This document shows positions 34,091 to 42,587 of a stretch of 64,000 bases of DNA, one piece after another. The notes beneath the pieces were generated by a model. That model saw nothing but the letters and a program-made list of their open reading frames with translations, searched no databases and had not been told where the DNA came from. The stretch comes from Pseudomonadota bacterium (GTDB taxonomy: Bacteria; Pseudomonadota; Gammaproteobacteria; Burkholderiales; Methylophilaceae). A program made the translations under genes and the position numbers. The stretch's first letter is position 1; every line of letters starts with the position of its first letter. The DNA lies in assembly GCA_029556915.1 (NCBI GenBank), contig JAKQIT010000072.1:1-64000 (forward strand), written 5' to 3'.

Positions 34091-35095
34091 ATGTTGTCGC
34101 AAAATAAAAAAGTGTCCTCTAATTCGCCCAAACAGCCAACACTCTCACTAGCGCGCGATATTTTGTTGCTAGAGGCGGGTGAAGTTAGCGCTTTGGCACA
34201 ACGTTTAGATGCGCAATTTGTAGCTGCTGTCACCATGATTCTACAATGTTCAGGCCGAGTGGTGGTAAGTGGCATGGGGAAATCTGGTCATATTGGCGGC
34301 AAAATTGCTTCCACCTTTGCCAGCACAGGCACCCCTGCTTTTTTTATGCATCCTGCTGAGGCTAGTCATGGCGATTTAGGCATGATTACCAAGGGTGATG
34401 TCGTCCTTGCTCTTTCAAATTCAGGTGAAAGTGACGAAATACTTGCAATTATCACACCACTGAAAAGACTGGGTGCAAATATCATCGCCATTACTGGTAA
34501 TGATGGTTCAACATTGGCCAAAGCTGCCGATGTGCACCTCAGTGCAAGCGTGAGCAAAGAGGCTTGCCCACTAGGGCTTGCACCAACTTCTAGTAGCACT
34601 GTAGCTTTAGCCTTAGGTGATGCATTAGCTTTATGCGTACTAGACCAACGTGATTTTACTGCTGAAGATTTTGCACGCTCTCACCCTGGTGGTAGCCTTG
34701 GGCGGCGTTTATTAATTCATGTGTGTGACTTAATGCGAACGGGCGATAGCATCCCACAAGTAAATATGAATGCAACGCTTGTGCAAGGCTTACTAGAAAT
34801 GTCACAAAAGGGATTAGGGCTAACCGCGATAGTTGATGTCAATAACAAGCCTATTGGAATATTTACAGATGGTGATCTACGTCGGGCCTTGGAGCGCAAT
34901 GTGCAGGTGACTACCTCTAGCATTAGCGATGTCATGCATTCTAACCCTCTGACTATTCATCAAAATCAATTAGCCGTTGCAGCAGTTGAAATGATGGAAC
35001 AATGCAAAGTAAATGCACTCTTAGTCACCAATGATATTGGTGAGTTAGTGGGCGCGCTCAATATGCATGACTTATTATTAGCGAAAGTAGTTTAA
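34091..35095 (+). CDS. kdsD: Arabinose-5-phosphate isomerase KdsD
   Basis: A 334-residue KpsF/GutQ-type isomerase turning ribulose 5-phosphate into arabinose 5-phosphate for Kdo synthesis. The SIS domain (residues about 35-175) has VVSGMGKSGHIGGKIASTFA, HPAEASHGDLGM and LALSNSGESDEI. Two CBS domains follow (IVDVNNKPIGIFTDGDLRRAL; ALLVTNDIGELVGALNMHDLL). It starts the kdsD-kdsC-lptC-lptA-lptB-rpoN cluster. The ATG at 34091 gives a short polar lead; a later start is possible. Confidence 0.95.
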   Translation: MLSQNKKVSSNSPKQPTLSLARDILLLEAGEVSALAQRLDAQFVAAVTMILQCSGRVVVSGMGKSGHIGGKIASTFASTGTPAFFMHPAEASHGDLGMITKGDVVLALSNSGESDEILAIITPLKRLGANIIAITGNDGSTLAKAADVHLSASVSKEACPLGLAPTSSSTVALALGDALALCVLDQRDFTAEDFARSHPGGSLGRRLLIHVCDLMRTGDSIPQVNMNATLVQGLLEMSQKGLGLTAIVDVNNKPIGIFTDGDLRRALERNVQVTTSSISDVMHSNPLTIHQNQLAVAAVEMMEQCKVNALLVTNDIGELVGALNMHDLLLAKVV

Positions 35096-35098
35096 CTG

Positions 35099-35659
35099 AT
35101 GAGCATCAACAATTTAAATCCTGCACTAGAAATGTGCTTTAAAAACATCAAGCTATTGGTGTTAGATGTTGACGGCGTAATGACGGATGGTGGGTTAACC
35201 ATTGGCGACGATGGGCAAGAGTACAAAACCTTTCACTCACATGATGGTCTTGGGATGAAGTTATTAAAATCCACTGGAGTGCAACTTGCTATTATTACTG
35301 GGCGCACATCCAACGTAGTCAAGCAGCGCGCTGAAACAACGGGGGTTGCACACTTTTACCAAGGTGCTGAAGATAAACTAGTAGCTTTTCAAGATTTATT
35401 ACATAAAACGGGACTTTCGGCTAACCAATGTGCGTTTATGGGTGACGACATTGTGGATTTGCCACCAATGTTGCATAGTGGTCTAGCGTTGGCTGTGCCA
35501 GACTCACCTCATTTGGTTTTAAAGCACGCGCACTATGTGACCACCAGAAGGGGTGGGCAAGGAGCGGTGCGCGAAATTTGCGAACTCATTATGCAGGCAC
35601 AGGGCACTTATGATGCAATTATCAATAAATTTCTAATGCAAGCTAGCATGTCAAATTGA
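35099..35659 (+). CDS. kdsC: 3-deoxy-D-manno-octulosonate 8-phosphate phosphatase KdsC
   Basis: A 186-residue HAD-superfamily phosphatase that releases Kdo from Kdo 8-phosphate. The nucleophile motif is VLDVDGVMTDG, followed by HSHDGLGMKLL, TGRTS and the metal-binding MGDDIVDLP, with a GAVREICELIM C-terminus. It starts 3 bases after kdsD. The lack of a cap domain fits the small tetrameric KdsC type. Confidence 0.95.
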   Translation: MSINNLNPALEMCFKNIKLLVLDVDGVMTDGGLTIGDDGQEYKTFHSHDGLGMKLLKSTGVQLAIITGRTSNVVKQRAETTGVAHFYQGAEDKLVAFQDLLHKTGLSANQCAFMGDDIVDLPPMLHSGLALAVPDSPHLVLKHAHYVTTRRGGQGAVREICELIMQAQGTYDAIINKFLMQASMSN

Positions 35660-35676
35660 GATGAATTGGCACAAGA

Positions 35677-36405
35677 ATGAGCACCAAAGTACGTTCTGCT
35701 ATTGCTTTTCCTATCGCGCTATTGTCAGTGCTGGGGATACTCACGGCATGGATCAATTATACTGTGCAACCACCTGCGCCAAAGTTAGACGGTAGCAGTC
35801 GCCATGACCCAGATTATATTGTGAGTAATTTCGTGACCACACAAACAGATATTAACGGTCAACTTCGCTATCAATTGGCTGCCGCCGAAATGAAACATTT
35901 TCCTGATAATGATGGTACAGATTTGATTAAACCGCGATATACACAATATACCGTTGGAAAACCTTACACGCGGGTTGAAGGTATGCAAGGGCAAGTATCA
36001 AGCAATGGTGAGCGCATACAATTGAGCAAACAAGTAAAGGTCACGCGTCAAGCGTTTGCTGAAAAAGGGGAAATGACAGTCGAAACAGAGTATTTAGACA
36101 TTCTACCCAATCAAGACTTAGTAAAAACTGACCACCCTGTTGTCATTAAACAAGCGCCAAAAACAGTGATTTACGCAACGGGTATGATTTATGAAAAAAA
36201 CAAAAAAACGGTGACATTGTTACACAAAGTGCGTGCACATTATGAACAACCCAACATCAAAAATAAGCGGGCAAAAAAAGCGGGCAAAACTGCTAATTCA
36301 ACCAGTAGTAACAACGTCACCGCAACAACTGAAAAAAATTTAACCCTTCAAGAACCAGTAAATAGCAATACTAACAATACGCGCATTCGGAGACGCTATG
36401 AGTAA
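35677..36405 (+). CDS. lptC: Lipopolysaccharide export protein LptC
   Basis: A 242-residue LptC, anchored by an N-terminal helix (AIAFPIALLSVLGILTAWI) with a periplasmic beta-jellyroll that hands LPS from LptBFG to LptA. Typical are the DYIVSNFVTTQTDINGQLRY segment and VRVEGMQG-like repeats of the fold. The C-terminal 45 residues are rich in N, T and K, longer than in E. coli LptC. It overlaps lptA by 8 bases, showing translational coupling. Confidence 0.9.
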   Translation: MSTKVRSAIAFPIALLSVLGILTAWINYTVQPPAPKLDGSSRHDPDYIVSNFVTTQTDINGQLRYQLAAAEMKHFPDNDGTDLIKPRYTQYTVGKPYTRVEGMQGQVSSNGERIQLSKQVKVTRQAFAEKGEMTVETEYLDILPNQDLVKTDHPVVIKQAPKTVIYATGMIYEKNKKTVTLLHKVRAHYEQPNIKNKRAKKAGKTANSTSSNNVTATTEKNLTLQEPVNSNTNNTRIRRRYE

Positions 36406-37021
36406 ACCTACTGCCTTTACCACATTAATTACTTTGCTCAGCGCCACGATGCTGGGGTTTTCTAGCCAAGTATTTGCCGAAGCGGCTGACCGAGAAAAGC
36501 CGATTGATTTAGAAGCTGACACCGTGAAAGTCGATGATGCTAAACAAACCAGCACTTATTCTGGCAACGTGATTTTAAAACAAGGCACGCTGATTATTCG
36601 TGCTGACAAGCTGATTGTACGCGAAGATAACGCGGGCTTTCAGCACAGTACTTCGACGGGCAACCCGACCACCTTTAAGCAAAAGCGTGAAGGTAAAAAT
36701 GAATACATGGAAGGAAGTGCGCAGCGTATTGAATATGATGGTCGTATGGATAAGGTTCAACTTTACGGCAAAGCTTGGGTAAAGCGCGGTGAAGATATTG
36801 TACATGGCGAATATATTAGCTACGACGCCAACGCCGAATATGCAGAGGTGATTGGCGGTGGCAAAACAGCTGATGGGAAAACTACTGGTGGGCGTGTACA
36901 CGCTGTGATACAACCTAAAAACAAAAAAACAGCGACCACAACTGAGCCTGCCACAAGCACAAAACAAGACAACAATATAAAACAAGACAGCAAGCCAATC
37001 AGTAACGATGATCAACCTTAA
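36398..37021 (+). CDS. lptA: Lipopolysaccharide transport periplasmic protein LptA
   Basis: A 207-residue LptA with signal peptide (FTTLITLLSATMLGFSSQVFAEA) and an OstA-type beta-jellyroll: PIDLEADTVKVDDAKQTSTY, SGNVILKQGTLIIRADKL, and GSAQRIEYDGRMDKVQLYGK. It forms the periplasmic bridge carrying LPS to the outer membrane. The C-terminal tail of about 40 residues is low complexity (T, K, Q, D). It is followed 13 bases later by lptB. Confidence 0.94.
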   Translation: MSKPTAFTTLITLLSATMLGFSSQVFAEAADREKPIDLEADTVKVDDAKQTSTYSGNVILKQGTLIIRADKLIVREDNAGFQHSTSTGNPTTFKQKREGKNEYMEGSAQRIEYDGRMDKVQLYGKAWVKRGEDIVHGEYISYDANAEYAEVIGGGKTADGKTTGGRVHAVIQPKNKKTATTTEPATSTKQDNNIKQDSKPISNDDQP

Positions 37022-37034
37022 AGCATAATAACCT

Positions 37035-37757
37035 ATGAGTGAATTAATCGTCGAAAAACTGCGTAAGTCATATAAGGCGCGAACTGTGGTGCATGACATT
37101 TCTTTGCGCATTAAAAGTGGTGAAGTTGTAGGTTTGCTTGGCCCCAATGGTGCGGGTAAAACCACCAGCTTTTATATGATTGTTGGGTTGGTGCCATTAG
37201 ATGCAGGCAAAATCACGTTAGATGGCAAAGATTTAAGCCGCCTGCCTATTCACAAACGTGCCCGCTTAGGGCTGTCTTATTTGCCACAAGAGGCTTCTAT
37301 TTTTAGAAAGCTCACAGTAGAAGAAAATATTTTGGCAGTCTTGGAATTGCAAGATATGTCTGACACGCAAATGCAGCTAAAGTTAGACGCTTTGCTCGAA
37401 GAGTTACATATTACCCATATTCGTGAAAGTATCGCGGTGAGTTTATCCGGCGGTGAGCGACGACGTGTTGAAATTGCCCGCTGCTTGGCAACCGACCCAG
37501 ATTTTATTTTGCTTGATGAGCCATTCGCAGGTATTGACCCAATAGCCGTCATTGATATTCAAAAAATTATTCATTTACTCACTGCGCGCAATATTGGTGT
37601 GCTGATTACCGACCATAACGTGCGCGAAACATTAGGCATTTGCGACCGCGCATATATTGTCAACCAAGGTCATGTATTTGCCTCAGGTATTCCGAGTGAA
37701 ATTGTAGAAAATGAAAGTGTACGTGAAGTGTATTTAGGAAAAGATTTTCGCCTATGA
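37035..37757 (+). CDS. lptB: LPS export ABC transporter ATPase LptB
   Basis: A 240-residue ABC ATPase powering LPS extraction with LptFG. Walker A is [13 protein letters not shown], the signature is [16 protein letters not shown], Walker B is [13 protein letters not shown], and the switch histidine follows in [10 protein letters not shown]. The [18 protein letters not shown] segment is typical of LptB. The last codon overlaps the rpoN start by 4 bases (ATGA). Confidence 0.96.
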   Translation: MSELIVEKLRKSYKARTVVHDISLRIKSGEVVGLLGPNGAGKTTSFYMIVGLVPLDAGKITLDGKDLSRLPIHKRARLGLSYLPQEASIFRKLTVEENILAVLELQDMSDTQMQLKLDALLEELHITHIRESIAVSLSGGERRRVEIARCLATDPDFILLDEPFAGIDPIAVIDIQKIIHLLTARNIGVLITDHNVRETLGICDRAYIVNQGHVFASGIPSEIVENESVREVYLGKDFRL

Positions 37758-39280
37758 AGCAAGGCTTACAACTCAGAGTTTCGCAAAATTTATCGCTTAC
37801 CCCGCAGTTACAACAAGCGATTAAATTATTACAACTATCTTCACTTGAGTTAAACCAAGAAATTGATTTACTCATGCAAACGAATCCGCTATTAGAACGT
37901 GGTGAAGAAGGTGAAGATGAGTATGGCAACGCTGCTGATGATTTTGATGATGAAAGCTTAAGTGCGATTAAAGATGTTGAATCTAGCCAAGCCAATACCG
38001 AACTTTCAGATAATTTATATGAGTCCGCACAGGCAGAATCAAGCGCTAGCGAATCTGCAGAGTTTGAAACTGCCACCCCTGATTTTTCTGATGAGTTTAG
38101 TGATGAATACGGTGAATTTTCTAACGGCAGCTTGTGGGATGAAAATAGCTCGCCCGATGATGATGACAGCGATTTTAGAAAACAGGAAACCCTGCAGTTA
38201 AGTCTGCGCGAGCATTTACTTTCTCAACTCAAACTCATGCCGCTCTCTGAGCGCGACCAAAAATTGACCTTGCTCTTGGTAGATAGTATCAATGAAGATG
38301 GCTATCTTGAAGCTACATTGGCAGAAATTGTAGATGAAATGCCACTTGAGCTTGAAATTGAAGAGCTTGAACTACAAACGGCGCTTCGTCATATTCAAAA
38401 TTTAGACCCTATTGGTGTTGGTGCTCGCGACCTAAGTGAGTGCCTACTCTTGCAACTAAATGCAATGTCTGAAGACACGCCGCACCTTGCATTAGCCAAA
38501 TTGTTAGCCAAACATTATTTGCAAGATTTAGCCTCGCGGGATTTTACAAAACTGCGTAAATATTTAGGCTGCGATGAAGAAACACTCAAAAGTGTGCAGC
38601 AAATGATTACCAGTTTAAACCCTCGTCCAGGGGGCGACTTTAGCCAAATTGGTTCAGAACATTATATTCAGCATGAAGTCGTGGTTAAAAAAGTGAAGGG
38701 TATTTGGATTGCCAGCCTCAACGATGCGGCGATACCAAAACTTAAAATTAACCAGCTTTATGCGGGCATTTTAAAACGCAACCGCGACAGTAATAGCCAG
38801 TATTTGCAAAGCCAAATGCAAGAAGCAAAGTGGATGATTAAAAATATTCAGCAACGTTTTGTGACGATTTTGCGCGTATCGCAAGCCATTGTAGATAGGC
38901 AACGTAACTTTTTAGAGTATGGTGAAGTCGCCATGAAGCCGCTAGTGCTACGCGAGATTGCCGACGAACTTGAACTGCATGAATCAACGATTTCACGCGT
39001 CACCACCAACAAATACATGCTCACACCACGCGGTATTTTTGAGCTGAAATATTTCTTTGGCAGCTCAGTAGCAACAGATTCAGGTGGCACGGCTTCGGCA
39101 ACCGCCATTCGCGCACTGATTAAACAATTAGTTGACCAAGAAAATCCAAAAAAACCTTACTCTGACAACCAAATCACCGATTTACTGGCCAAGCAAGGCA
39201 TTATTGTGGCGCGCCGTACCATTGCTAAATATCGTGAATCGCTCGGTATTGAGCCAGCAAGTTTACGCAAAACGCTATAA
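37754..39280 (+). CDS. rpoN: RNA polymerase sigma-54 factor RpoN
   Basis: A 508-residue sigma-54. Region I is glutamine- and leucine-rich ([20 protein letters not shown]); region II is an acidic insert of about 80 residues ([18 protein letters not shown]); the core-binding region follows; the RpoN box [14 protein letters not shown] is at the C-terminus. It needs AAA+ activators, and ntrX in this same window lacks the contact motif. It is translationally coupled to lptB. Confidence 0.97.
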   Translation: MKQGLQLRVSQNLSLTPQLQQAIKLLQLSSLELNQEIDLLMQTNPLLERGEEGEDEYGNAADDFDDESLSAIKDVESSQANTELSDNLYESAQAESSASESAEFETATPDFSDEFSDEYGEFSNGSLWDENSSPDDDDSDFRKQETLQLSLREHLLSQLKLMPLSERDQKLTLLLVDSINEDGYLEATLAEIVDEMPLELEIEELELQTALRHIQNLDPIGVGARDLSECLLLQLNAMSEDTPHLALAKLLAKHYLQDLASRDFTKLRKYLGCDEETLKSVQQMITSLNPRPGGDFSQIGSEHYIQHEVVVKKVKGIWIASLNDAAIPKLKINQLYAGILKRNRDSNSQYLQSQMQEAKWMIKNIQQRFVTILRVSQAIVDRQRNFLEYGEVAMKPLVLREIADELELHESTISRVTTNKYMLTPRGIFELKYFFGSSVATDSGGTASATAIRALIKQLVDQENPKKPYSDNQITDLLAKQGIIVARRTIAKYRESLGIEPASLRKTL

Positions 39281-39328
39281 TCAAACTCGTTTAAATTCAG
39301 CTAGATATTTCCCCGAGAGATTTTTATG

Positions 39329-39363
39329 CCTCTGGAAGCCGCATGGAATAAGGCTTGCAGAGG
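39329..39363 (+). repeat. Dispersed palindromic repeat, copy 5
   Basis: CCTCTGGAAGCC and GGCTTGCAGAGG enclose GCATGGAATAA; the left flank is CCCCGAGAGATTTTTATG. It lies 48 bases after rpoN. The 352-base gap from rpoN to hpf otherwise holds a TGATCA/TGATCA dyad (39556-39572) and the short hairpin ATTCTC/GAGAAT (39596-39612) just before the hpf ribosome-binding site. Confidence 0.9.
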
Positions 39364-39632
39364 TGGCAAAAAGATGTTGCGTTAGAAACATGAAAAAAAC
39401 AGGCTTTTATAGCGCTGTTTTTCTAATGAAATTCACTTCATTTATCGCAAAATAATATGACCCAACTGGGCTAAAAAATTATCGAAAATTTTGCGTCACT
39501 TGTAGCACAAACCCAAATTAAAGTAGTAAACTGAAATTGTTCGATAAGTGTTGAATGATCAAAAGCTGATCAGGTAACGGTCGAGTTTTTTGGGCATTCT
39601 CGCTTTGAGAATATTTTAATAAGGAGCATGTC

Positions 39633-39959
39633 ATGAATTTACAATTAACTGGTCTGCATTTAGAAGTAACCCCTGCACTACGCGAATATGTTACCAACAA
39701 ATTATCGCGCATTAGCAACCATTTTGACCATGTCATCGACGTCAAAGTGACCATGAGTGTTGAAAAGCTTATCCAAAAGGTAGAGGCAACACTGCACGTT
39801 CCTGGCAATGATTTACACGCGGCCTGTACAGACGACAATATGTACAGCGCGATTGATATGCTGACGGATAAACTTGACCGTCAGGTATTGAAACACAAAG
39901 AAAAACATGCTGACCATCATAAAAGTAATGGTGCAGTAAAGCATCAAGCGGTTAATTAA
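39633..39959 (+). CDS. hpf: Ribosome hibernation promoting factor HPF (short form)
   Basis: A 108-residue YfiA/HPF-type protein that binds the 30S decoding centre and silences ribosomes in stationary phase. The N-terminus MNLQLTGLHLEVTPALREYV and KLSRISNHFDHVIDVKV are typical; the last 20 residues are histidine- and lysine-rich. It has a strong AAGGAG ribosome-binding site. The rpoN-hpf order is conserved widely. Confidence 0.95.
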   Translation: MNLQLTGLHLEVTPALREYVTNKLSRISNHFDHVIDVKVTMSVEKLIQKVEATLHVPGNDLHAACTDDNMYSAIDMLTDKLDRQVLKHKEKHADHHKSNGAVKHQAVN

Positions 39960-39971
39960 CCTCTCCAAATT

Positions 39972-40023
39972 CTGGGTATTTCTAGCCATTTAAGCGCTTA
40001 AATATTACGATAGAGATACCCAG
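39972..40023 (+). promoter_or_regulatory. Long hairpin with nested palindrome abutting the hprK start codon
   Basis: CTGGGTATTTCTA (39972-39984) pairs with TAGAGATACCCAG (40011-40023) with a single G-U wobble. The loop contains the perfect 16-base palindrome ATTTAAGCGCTTAAAT (39988-40003). The 3' arm runs to the base before the hprK ATG and includes the GAGA that would serve as ribosome-binding site, so folding should hide the start of hprK. Confidence 0.6.
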
Positions 40024-40971
40024 ATGGCTCAAATCAATGTAAACGAGCTTTATAAACAAACCCGCCGTAAACTTAAAATGCAGTGGGTTGCTGGCCTAGA
40101 CGGCGGACTCAAAACACTCACTAGTGGCACCGTTAGCAAACCCTCACTGGCTTTAATCGGGCATCTTAATTTTGTTCACCCTAACCGCGTGCAAGTGCTG
40201 GGTTGCGCTGAAATGGACTATTTACGCAGCTTATCGGCTGACCACGCCAAGTTGGCGATTGAAAATTTATTTTCTACCGATTTAGCTGCAGTGATTATCG
40301 CCAATGGCGAAAAAGTACCTGACACCCTCATTCACGCGGCTAATAATAGAAGCACACCTTTACTCTGCTCTCCGCTACAAAGCCCTGCGTTAATGGATAT
40401 ATTAAGCCACTTTTTAGCCAAAGCCACAGCAGAATCCACCAATGCGCATGGCGTTTTTATGGAGGTGCAAGGTTTTGGTGTGTTGATAAAAGGTGCAGCT
40501 GCCATTGGTAAAAGCGAGCTGGCGCTGGAGTTAATTTCTCGCGGACATCGACTGGTAGCTGATGACATCGTAGATTTTTTTCGTATCTCGCCAGAACGCA
40601 TTGAAGGTAGATGCCCTGAATTACTACAAGATTTTTTAGATGTGCGCGGCTTAGGTGTTTTAAATATTCGCGCACTATTTGGTGATAATGCTGTTAAACC
40701 TACTAAACCGCTTGATCTGATTATTGAACTAAAATTAGCTGACCTAGCAATGTTGCAACAGTTAGATAGTTTTAATACGCAAGTCCAATTTGAAGAAGTT
40801 TTAGGTGTTAAAGTAACTAAAGTGCAAATTCCTATCGCGGCGGGCCGTAATATTGCGGTATTGGTTGAGGTAGCAATCCGCAACCACATGTTATTATTAC
40901 GCGGAATCAATGCAACCAAGCAGTTTACGCAACGTCAAATGCGTGAAATAAAAAAATCGAATGTTGATTAA
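40024..40971 (+). CDS. hprK: HPr kinase/phosphorylase
   Basis: A 315-residue bifunctional enzyme that phosphorylates or dephosphorylates HPr at Ser46. The P-loop is GAAAIGKSELALEL near residue 159, and the family signature is VRGLGVLNIRALFG near 210. The N-terminal domain of about 130 residues is present. In proteobacteria lacking sugar PTS permeases, HprK acts on the regulatory PTS. Its initiation region lies in a predicted hairpin, and it stands where ptsN is often found between hpf and hprK. Confidence 0.95.
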   Translation: MAQINVNELYKQTRRKLKMQWVAGLDGGLKTLTSGTVSKPSLALIGHLNFVHPNRVQVLGCAEMDYLRSLSADHAKLAIENLFSTDLAAVIIANGEKVPDTLIHAANNRSTPLLCSPLQSPALMDILSHFLAKATAESTNAHGVFMEVQGFGVLIKGAAAIGKSELALELISRGHRLVADDIVDFFRISPERIEGRCPELLQDFLDVRGLGVLNIRALFGDNAVKPTKPLDLIIELKLADLAMLQQLDSFNTQVQFEEVLGVKVTKVQIPIAAGRNIAVLVEVAIRNHMLLLRGINATKQFTQRQMREIKKSNVD

Positions 40972-41004
40972 CACTAATACTTAACACCACATGTTAACGC
41001 AGCC

Positions 41005-41844
41005 ATGAAGCAACTCATTATCGTCACAGGTCTTTCAGGTTCGGGAAAAAGTATCGCACTACGCGCCCTTGAAGACAGCGGCTATTATTGTGTAGATAAC
41101 TTACCAGCAACCATGCTACCTAATATTGCGACGCATTTAAAAGGGGCTAATCATGACCGTGTAGCCATTAGTATTGATAGCCGGAGTGCTGCGATTGAAA
41201 CCTTACCAACCCATATTGCAGAGTTAAAATCACAAAATATCAGCTCGCAAGTGCTGTTTTTAGAGTCTAACGTTGAAACCCTCGTTAAGCGCTTTAGCGA
41301 AACACGGCGCAAGCACCCACTCAGCAAGGACAGCACCACTCTTGCCGAAAGTATTGCAACAGAGCGCGAGCTATTAGGAGAACTTGGCGGACTTGGGCAT
41401 GTGATTGATACGAGCTATTTAAGCGCCAACACGCTACGTGCATGGGTAAAAGAAGTGGTTGCAATAGAGCATGCAGGTCTAACGTTGCTCTTTACTTCAT
41501 TCGGATTTAAGCATGGAATTCCTCTGGATGCAGACTTTGTGTTTGACGTACGCTGTTTACCTAATCCACATTATGATCCACAAATGCGCGATTTAACTGG
41601 TCGCGATGCGCCTGTTCAAGCATTTTTAGCCTCACAAACTAACGTCTCAGAAATGATAGGTGACATTCGTGCCTATATAGAAAAATGGTTGCCTTGCTTT
41701 ATTGCTGACAACCGCAGCTATTTAACCGTAGCGATTGGTTGCACTGGTGGGCAACACCGCTCGGTATATTTTGTTGAGCAGCTTGGTGCTTACTTTAAGT
41801 CAACACAAAAAGTGCTCACTCGACATAGAGAACTAAAATTATGA
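41005..41844 (+). CDS. rapZ: RNase adapter protein RapZ (P-loop NTPase)
   Basis: A 279-residue RapZ/YvcJ. The P-loop is GLSGSGKSIALRALED; family segments GYYCVDNLPATMLP, FSETRRKHPL, LTLLFTSFGFKHGIPLDADFVFDVRCLPNP and AIGCTGGQHRSVYF are intact. In E. coli RapZ binds glucosamine 6-phosphate and directs RNase E to GlmZ RNA, controlling cell-envelope precursor supply. The C-terminal RNA-binding part is present. It overlaps the EIIA gene by 4 bases. Confidence 0.95.
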   Translation: MKQLIIVTGLSGSGKSIALRALEDSGYYCVDNLPATMLPNIATHLKGANHDRVAISIDSRSAAIETLPTHIAELKSQNISSQVLFLESNVETLVKRFSETRRKHPLSKDSTTLAESIATERELLGELGGLGHVIDTSYLSANTLRAWVKEVVAIEHAGLTLLFTSFGFKHGIPLDADFVFDVRCLPNPHYDPQMRDLTGRDAPVQAFLASQTNVSEMIGDIRAYIEKWLPCFIADNRSYLTVAIGCTGGQHRSVYFVEQLGAYFKSTQKVLTRHRELKL

Positions 41845-42275
41845 TTGGTATTTTAATTATTGCGCATGGCAGTTTAGGGGAAAGCTTGATGGAGTGCGCT
41901 AAGCACGTCATAGGCAACAAACCTAATCAGCTTGCCTTTTTGGCGGTTAATACACACGACAAACCAGCTGATTTATTACCTAAAGCACAAAAACTGATAG
42001 AGGCACTTAACACTGGCGAAGGTGTGTTGGTGCTGTCTGATATGTATGGTGCGACACCTTGTAACATCGTTACCAAATTATTGGTACCGGGTGTGGTTGA
42101 GGGCGTTGCAGGCGTCAATATGCCAATGATAGTGCGCACCATGACCTATAGACATGAGTCATTATCGGCGCTAGTAGATAAAGCCATTAGTGGTGGTCGC
42201 GAAGGCGTAGTGCGATTTACAAGTCAAAGCTGCGAGCGATTTGATATGTCTGTTGCGCTCAATAACGTGAAATAA
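41841..42275 (+). CDS. PTS EIIA component, mannose/fructose type (EIIA-Man)
   Basis: A 144-residue single-domain EIIA-Man. The phosphohistidine is in GILIIAHGSLGESLMECA near residue 9; LSDMYGATPCNIVTKLL is the family motif. No EIIB, IIC or IID partner is encoded nearby, so it is likely a regulatory sink for phosphate from HPr rather than a transporter part. The start overlaps the rapZ stop codon as ATGA. Confidence 0.9.
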   Translation: MIGILIIAHGSLGESLMECAKHVIGNKPNQLAFLAVNTHDKPADLLPKAQKLIEALNTGEGVLVLSDMYGATPCNIVTKLLVPGVVEGVAGVNMPMIVRTMTYRHESLSALVDKAISGGREGVVRFTSQSCERFDMSVALNNVK

Positions 42276-42308
42276 AAATTCTAAAAATCGCTTAGGGGAA
42301 TCAATGAA

Positions 42309-42578
42309 ATGATTACTAAAGAAGTAGAAATCGTCAATAAATTAGGCTTACACGCCCGCGCATCTACCAAGCTTACGCAAACTGCCAGCCAGTTTAAGAG
42401 TGAAGTGTGGATTACTCGCAATGGTCGTCGGGTAAACGCTAAAAGCATTATGGGTGTGATGATGCTAGCTGCCGCAAAAGGCAGTATCATTACATTAGAA
42501 GCCGATGGCACTGACGAGCAAGCCGCGATAGATGCGCTTACCGCCTTAATAGCTGATTATTTTGGTGAGGGTGAATAA
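42309..42578 (+). CDS. ptsH: Phosphocarrier protein HPr
   Basis: An 89-residue HPr with the His15 site in NKLGLHARASTKL and the HprK target Ser46 in VNAKSIMGVMMLAAAKG, both intact. It accepts phosphate from EI and passes it to EIIA. The gene lies between EIIA-Man and ptsI, 9 bases upstream of the latter. Confidence 0.95.
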   Translation: MITKEVEIVNKLGLHARASTKLTQTASQFKSEVWITRNGRRVNAKSIMGVMMLAAAKGSIITLEADGTDEQAAIDALTALIADYFGEGE

Positions 42579-42587
42579 AAGCCCACC

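Noticed and set aside
36575..37165. Minus-strand open frame of 196 codons across lptA and lptB
   Set aside because: It spans two real plus-strand genes with strong motifs, so it is a reverse-strand shadow.
40332..40919. Minus-strand open frame of 195 codons opposite hprK
   Set aside because: Antisense to the P-loop and signature regions of hprK; no independent evidence of coding.
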